Shown here piece after piece: positions 63,023-64,000 of a DNA stretch of 64,000 bases. Source of the stretch: Flavobacterium sp. 270 (GTDB taxonomy: Bacteria; Bacteroidota; Bacteroidia; Flavobacteriales; Flavobacteriaceae); NCBI RefSeq assembly GCF_004368785.1, contig NZ_SODM01000002.1:791648-855647 (forward strand). The letters run 5' to 3'. Under the pieces are notes generated by a model that worked only from the letters and a program-made list of their open reading frames with translations, was not told the DNA's origin and made no database searches. How positions within the stretch are numbered: position 1 is the stretch's first letter; every line of letters starts with the position of its first letter. The position numbers and the translations under genes were made by a program.

Positions 63023-63763
63023 TTAATTCCTACCTCTTTCGTTAAAATACAACTCATTTAATGGCTCACTCTGCCAGTATTCCTTAGTATCAACATTCAT
63101 AATCGTAAGCGGACCGCGGAAAGCAGCGCCAGTATCAACATTCCAGACACAAGCTCTATTTACAGGTGTGGTTTCCCCGATACGGGTTACAGGAGTATGA
63201 CCGATAAAAACTTCTTTGTATATCGTAAAACGTTTAGGATAAAGCGTATCGTCAATTTTTAAATCTGGATTTAAAGAAAGTGCCGTTTCCCAAAGCGTTC
63301 TGTCCCAGTAAAATAACTTAGGGAAATATTCCCATCTTACGCCATTTAAATTGGTAAATCCGGCATGCACAAAAAGTCTATTTTCATCATCCAGATAATA
63401 ATCCTGTAAATTTTCTAAAAAGGCAATATGGGTTTTCTTTTTTTCATCAGAAAGTTTAGCGTAGCCATCAACGGTAGCTTTACCGCCATGTTTATACCAC
63501 ATTTCCTCGTCAAAATCTTCATGTCGGTTTTCCAGCCAGTCCAATGCCAGCTGATCGTGATTTCCTCTAATGCAAATACAATTTTGTTTGCTTTTTAAAT
63601 CAATCAAAAAGTCGATTACTTCTGCAGACTGACTCCAGCCATCTACATAATCGCCTAAAAATATAAGGGTATCTTCTTTCGTAACTTCGGCTCTCTCTAA
63701 CACCTGTTGCAGCGCAAGTAGTCCTCCATGTATGTCGCCTATAACAAATGTTCGCATTTTCAT
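63023..63763 (-). CDS. metallophosphoesterase (PrpA-like serine/threonine phosphatase family)
   Basis: A 246-residue cytosolic phosphatase with all family metal motifs: GDIHGG, GDYVDGWSQS, RGNHDQ, VHAGFT and FIGHTPV. Bacterial members act on phosphoproteins or on dinucleotides (ApaH-like); the substrate here is unknown. It starts with MKMRTFVIGDIHG, either ATG being possible. Confidence 0.92.
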   Translation of the reverse strand: MKMRTFVIGDIHGGLLALQQVLERAEVTKEDTLIFLGDYVDGWSQSAEVIDFLIDLKSKQNCICIRGNHDQLALDWLENRHEDFDEEMWYKHGGKATVDGYAKLSDEKKKTHIAFLENLQDYYLDDENRLFVHAGFTNLNGVRWEYFPKLFYWDRTLWETALSLNPDLKIDDTLYPKRFTIYKEVFIGHTPVTRIGETTPVNRACVWNVDTGAAFRGPLTIMNVDTKEYWQSEPLNELYFNERGRN

Positions 63764-64000
63764 ATTTTTCGTGTAGACAAAAATAAAGAAAATGATTTGT
63801 TTGCACTCATTTACTTTAAAATCTTTATAAATGATAATTAATTAGAATTCTAACTTTTCAAATCAATATTAAAATAAAAAAAATTGAAGGCGATTCTCCT
63901 TTTTTCTCTACCAAAGAAGTTTTTCAGCTTTTAATTTGTATTTTCTTATATCTAAAAATGAAATTATGGGCATTTTATTTATAAATTGTTAGTTATCAGA
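63764..64000. other. end of window without a gene
   Basis: 237 AT-rich bases upstream of the phosphatase gene. I see no gene, RNA or clear promoter in it. Confidence 0.5.

Overview
The window looks like a Flavobacterium-type (Bacteroidota, Flavobacteriia) chromosome: AT-rich DNA, promoters of the TAnnTTTG type instead of E. coli-type -10 boxes, an SprB-type adhesin with a type IX secretion (T9SS) C-terminal signal followed by a PorP/SprF partner, the gliding lipoprotein GldH, a lycopene cyclase, and many lipoproteins with SC lipoboxes. It is core chromosome. I see no prophage, integrase, insertion sequence, CRISPR, tRNA or rRNA.

Layout. 1-4.7 kb: 3' end of a giant SprB-repeat adhesin and its SprF-like outer membrane partner. 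4.8-9.5 kb: pgk, a LysM lytic transglycosylase, a DUF4837 lipoprotein and an ElaA-type acetyltransferase. 9.7-13.4 kb (minus): rnpA, DUF4349 lipoprotein, S41 protease, double-OmpA protein. 13.5-16.2 kb: PlsC acyltransferase, acyl-ACP desaturase, HD phosphohydrolase. 16.6-19.0 kb (minus): feoA-feoB plus a 40-residue Cys-rich FeoB-associated protein. 19.1-24.2 kb: SCO protein, M13 peptidase, GyrI-like protein, cytochrome c, unknown secreted protein. 24.2-35.6 kb: a nearly complete heme pathway (hemB, hemF, hemE, hemD, hemC, hemA on minus; an AraC regulator, hemH and hemJ on plus) with a class I aldolase inside; only hemL is missing. 35.7-38.5 kb: histidine kinase, crotonase, small unknown protein. 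38.5-45.7 kb: a metal-homeostasis block (DtxR/MntR-type repressor, Nramp transporter with a fused universal-stress domain, Fur-family regulator, MerC-like protein, thioredoxin-reductase-like flavoprotein, TonB receptor). 46-48.8 kb: thioredoxin-like protein, lycopene cyclase, ArsR regulator, bacilliredoxin. 49-52.2 kb: TrhO and TrhP homologues, two alternative enzymes for tRNA U34 hydroxylation, plus a ferredoxin. 52.3-56.2 kb (minus): two ankyrin proteins and two lipoproteins. 56.5-60.7 kb: ricT, gldH, PBP1A. 60.8-63.8 kb: two-subunit CoA transferase, a frameshifted outer membrane protein, a metallophosphatase.

Four things stand out. (1) Many intergenic regions contain arrays of usually five degenerate 8-bp (or 7-bp) units with cores such as CTTAG, CTTTG or CCTGA. 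They often end a few bases before a start codon and are often mirrored after the previous stop codon, so the spacer could fold into a large hairpin. (2) TrhO and TrhP share a closely similar C-terminal domain of about 86 residues; trhP has an FNR-type palindrome near -41 and is translationally coupled to a ferredoxin gene, suggesting an oxygen-dependent/oxygen-independent enzyme pair. (3) The metal block carries two operator families: TTTTAGA-N4-TCTAAAA before the Nramp gene and the TonB receptor gene, and GCAAC-N3-(G/A)TTGC twice between the Fur and MerC genes. (4) A REP-like unit lies in frame inside the lycopene cyclase gene, 1.5 kb from an inverted pair of the same family.
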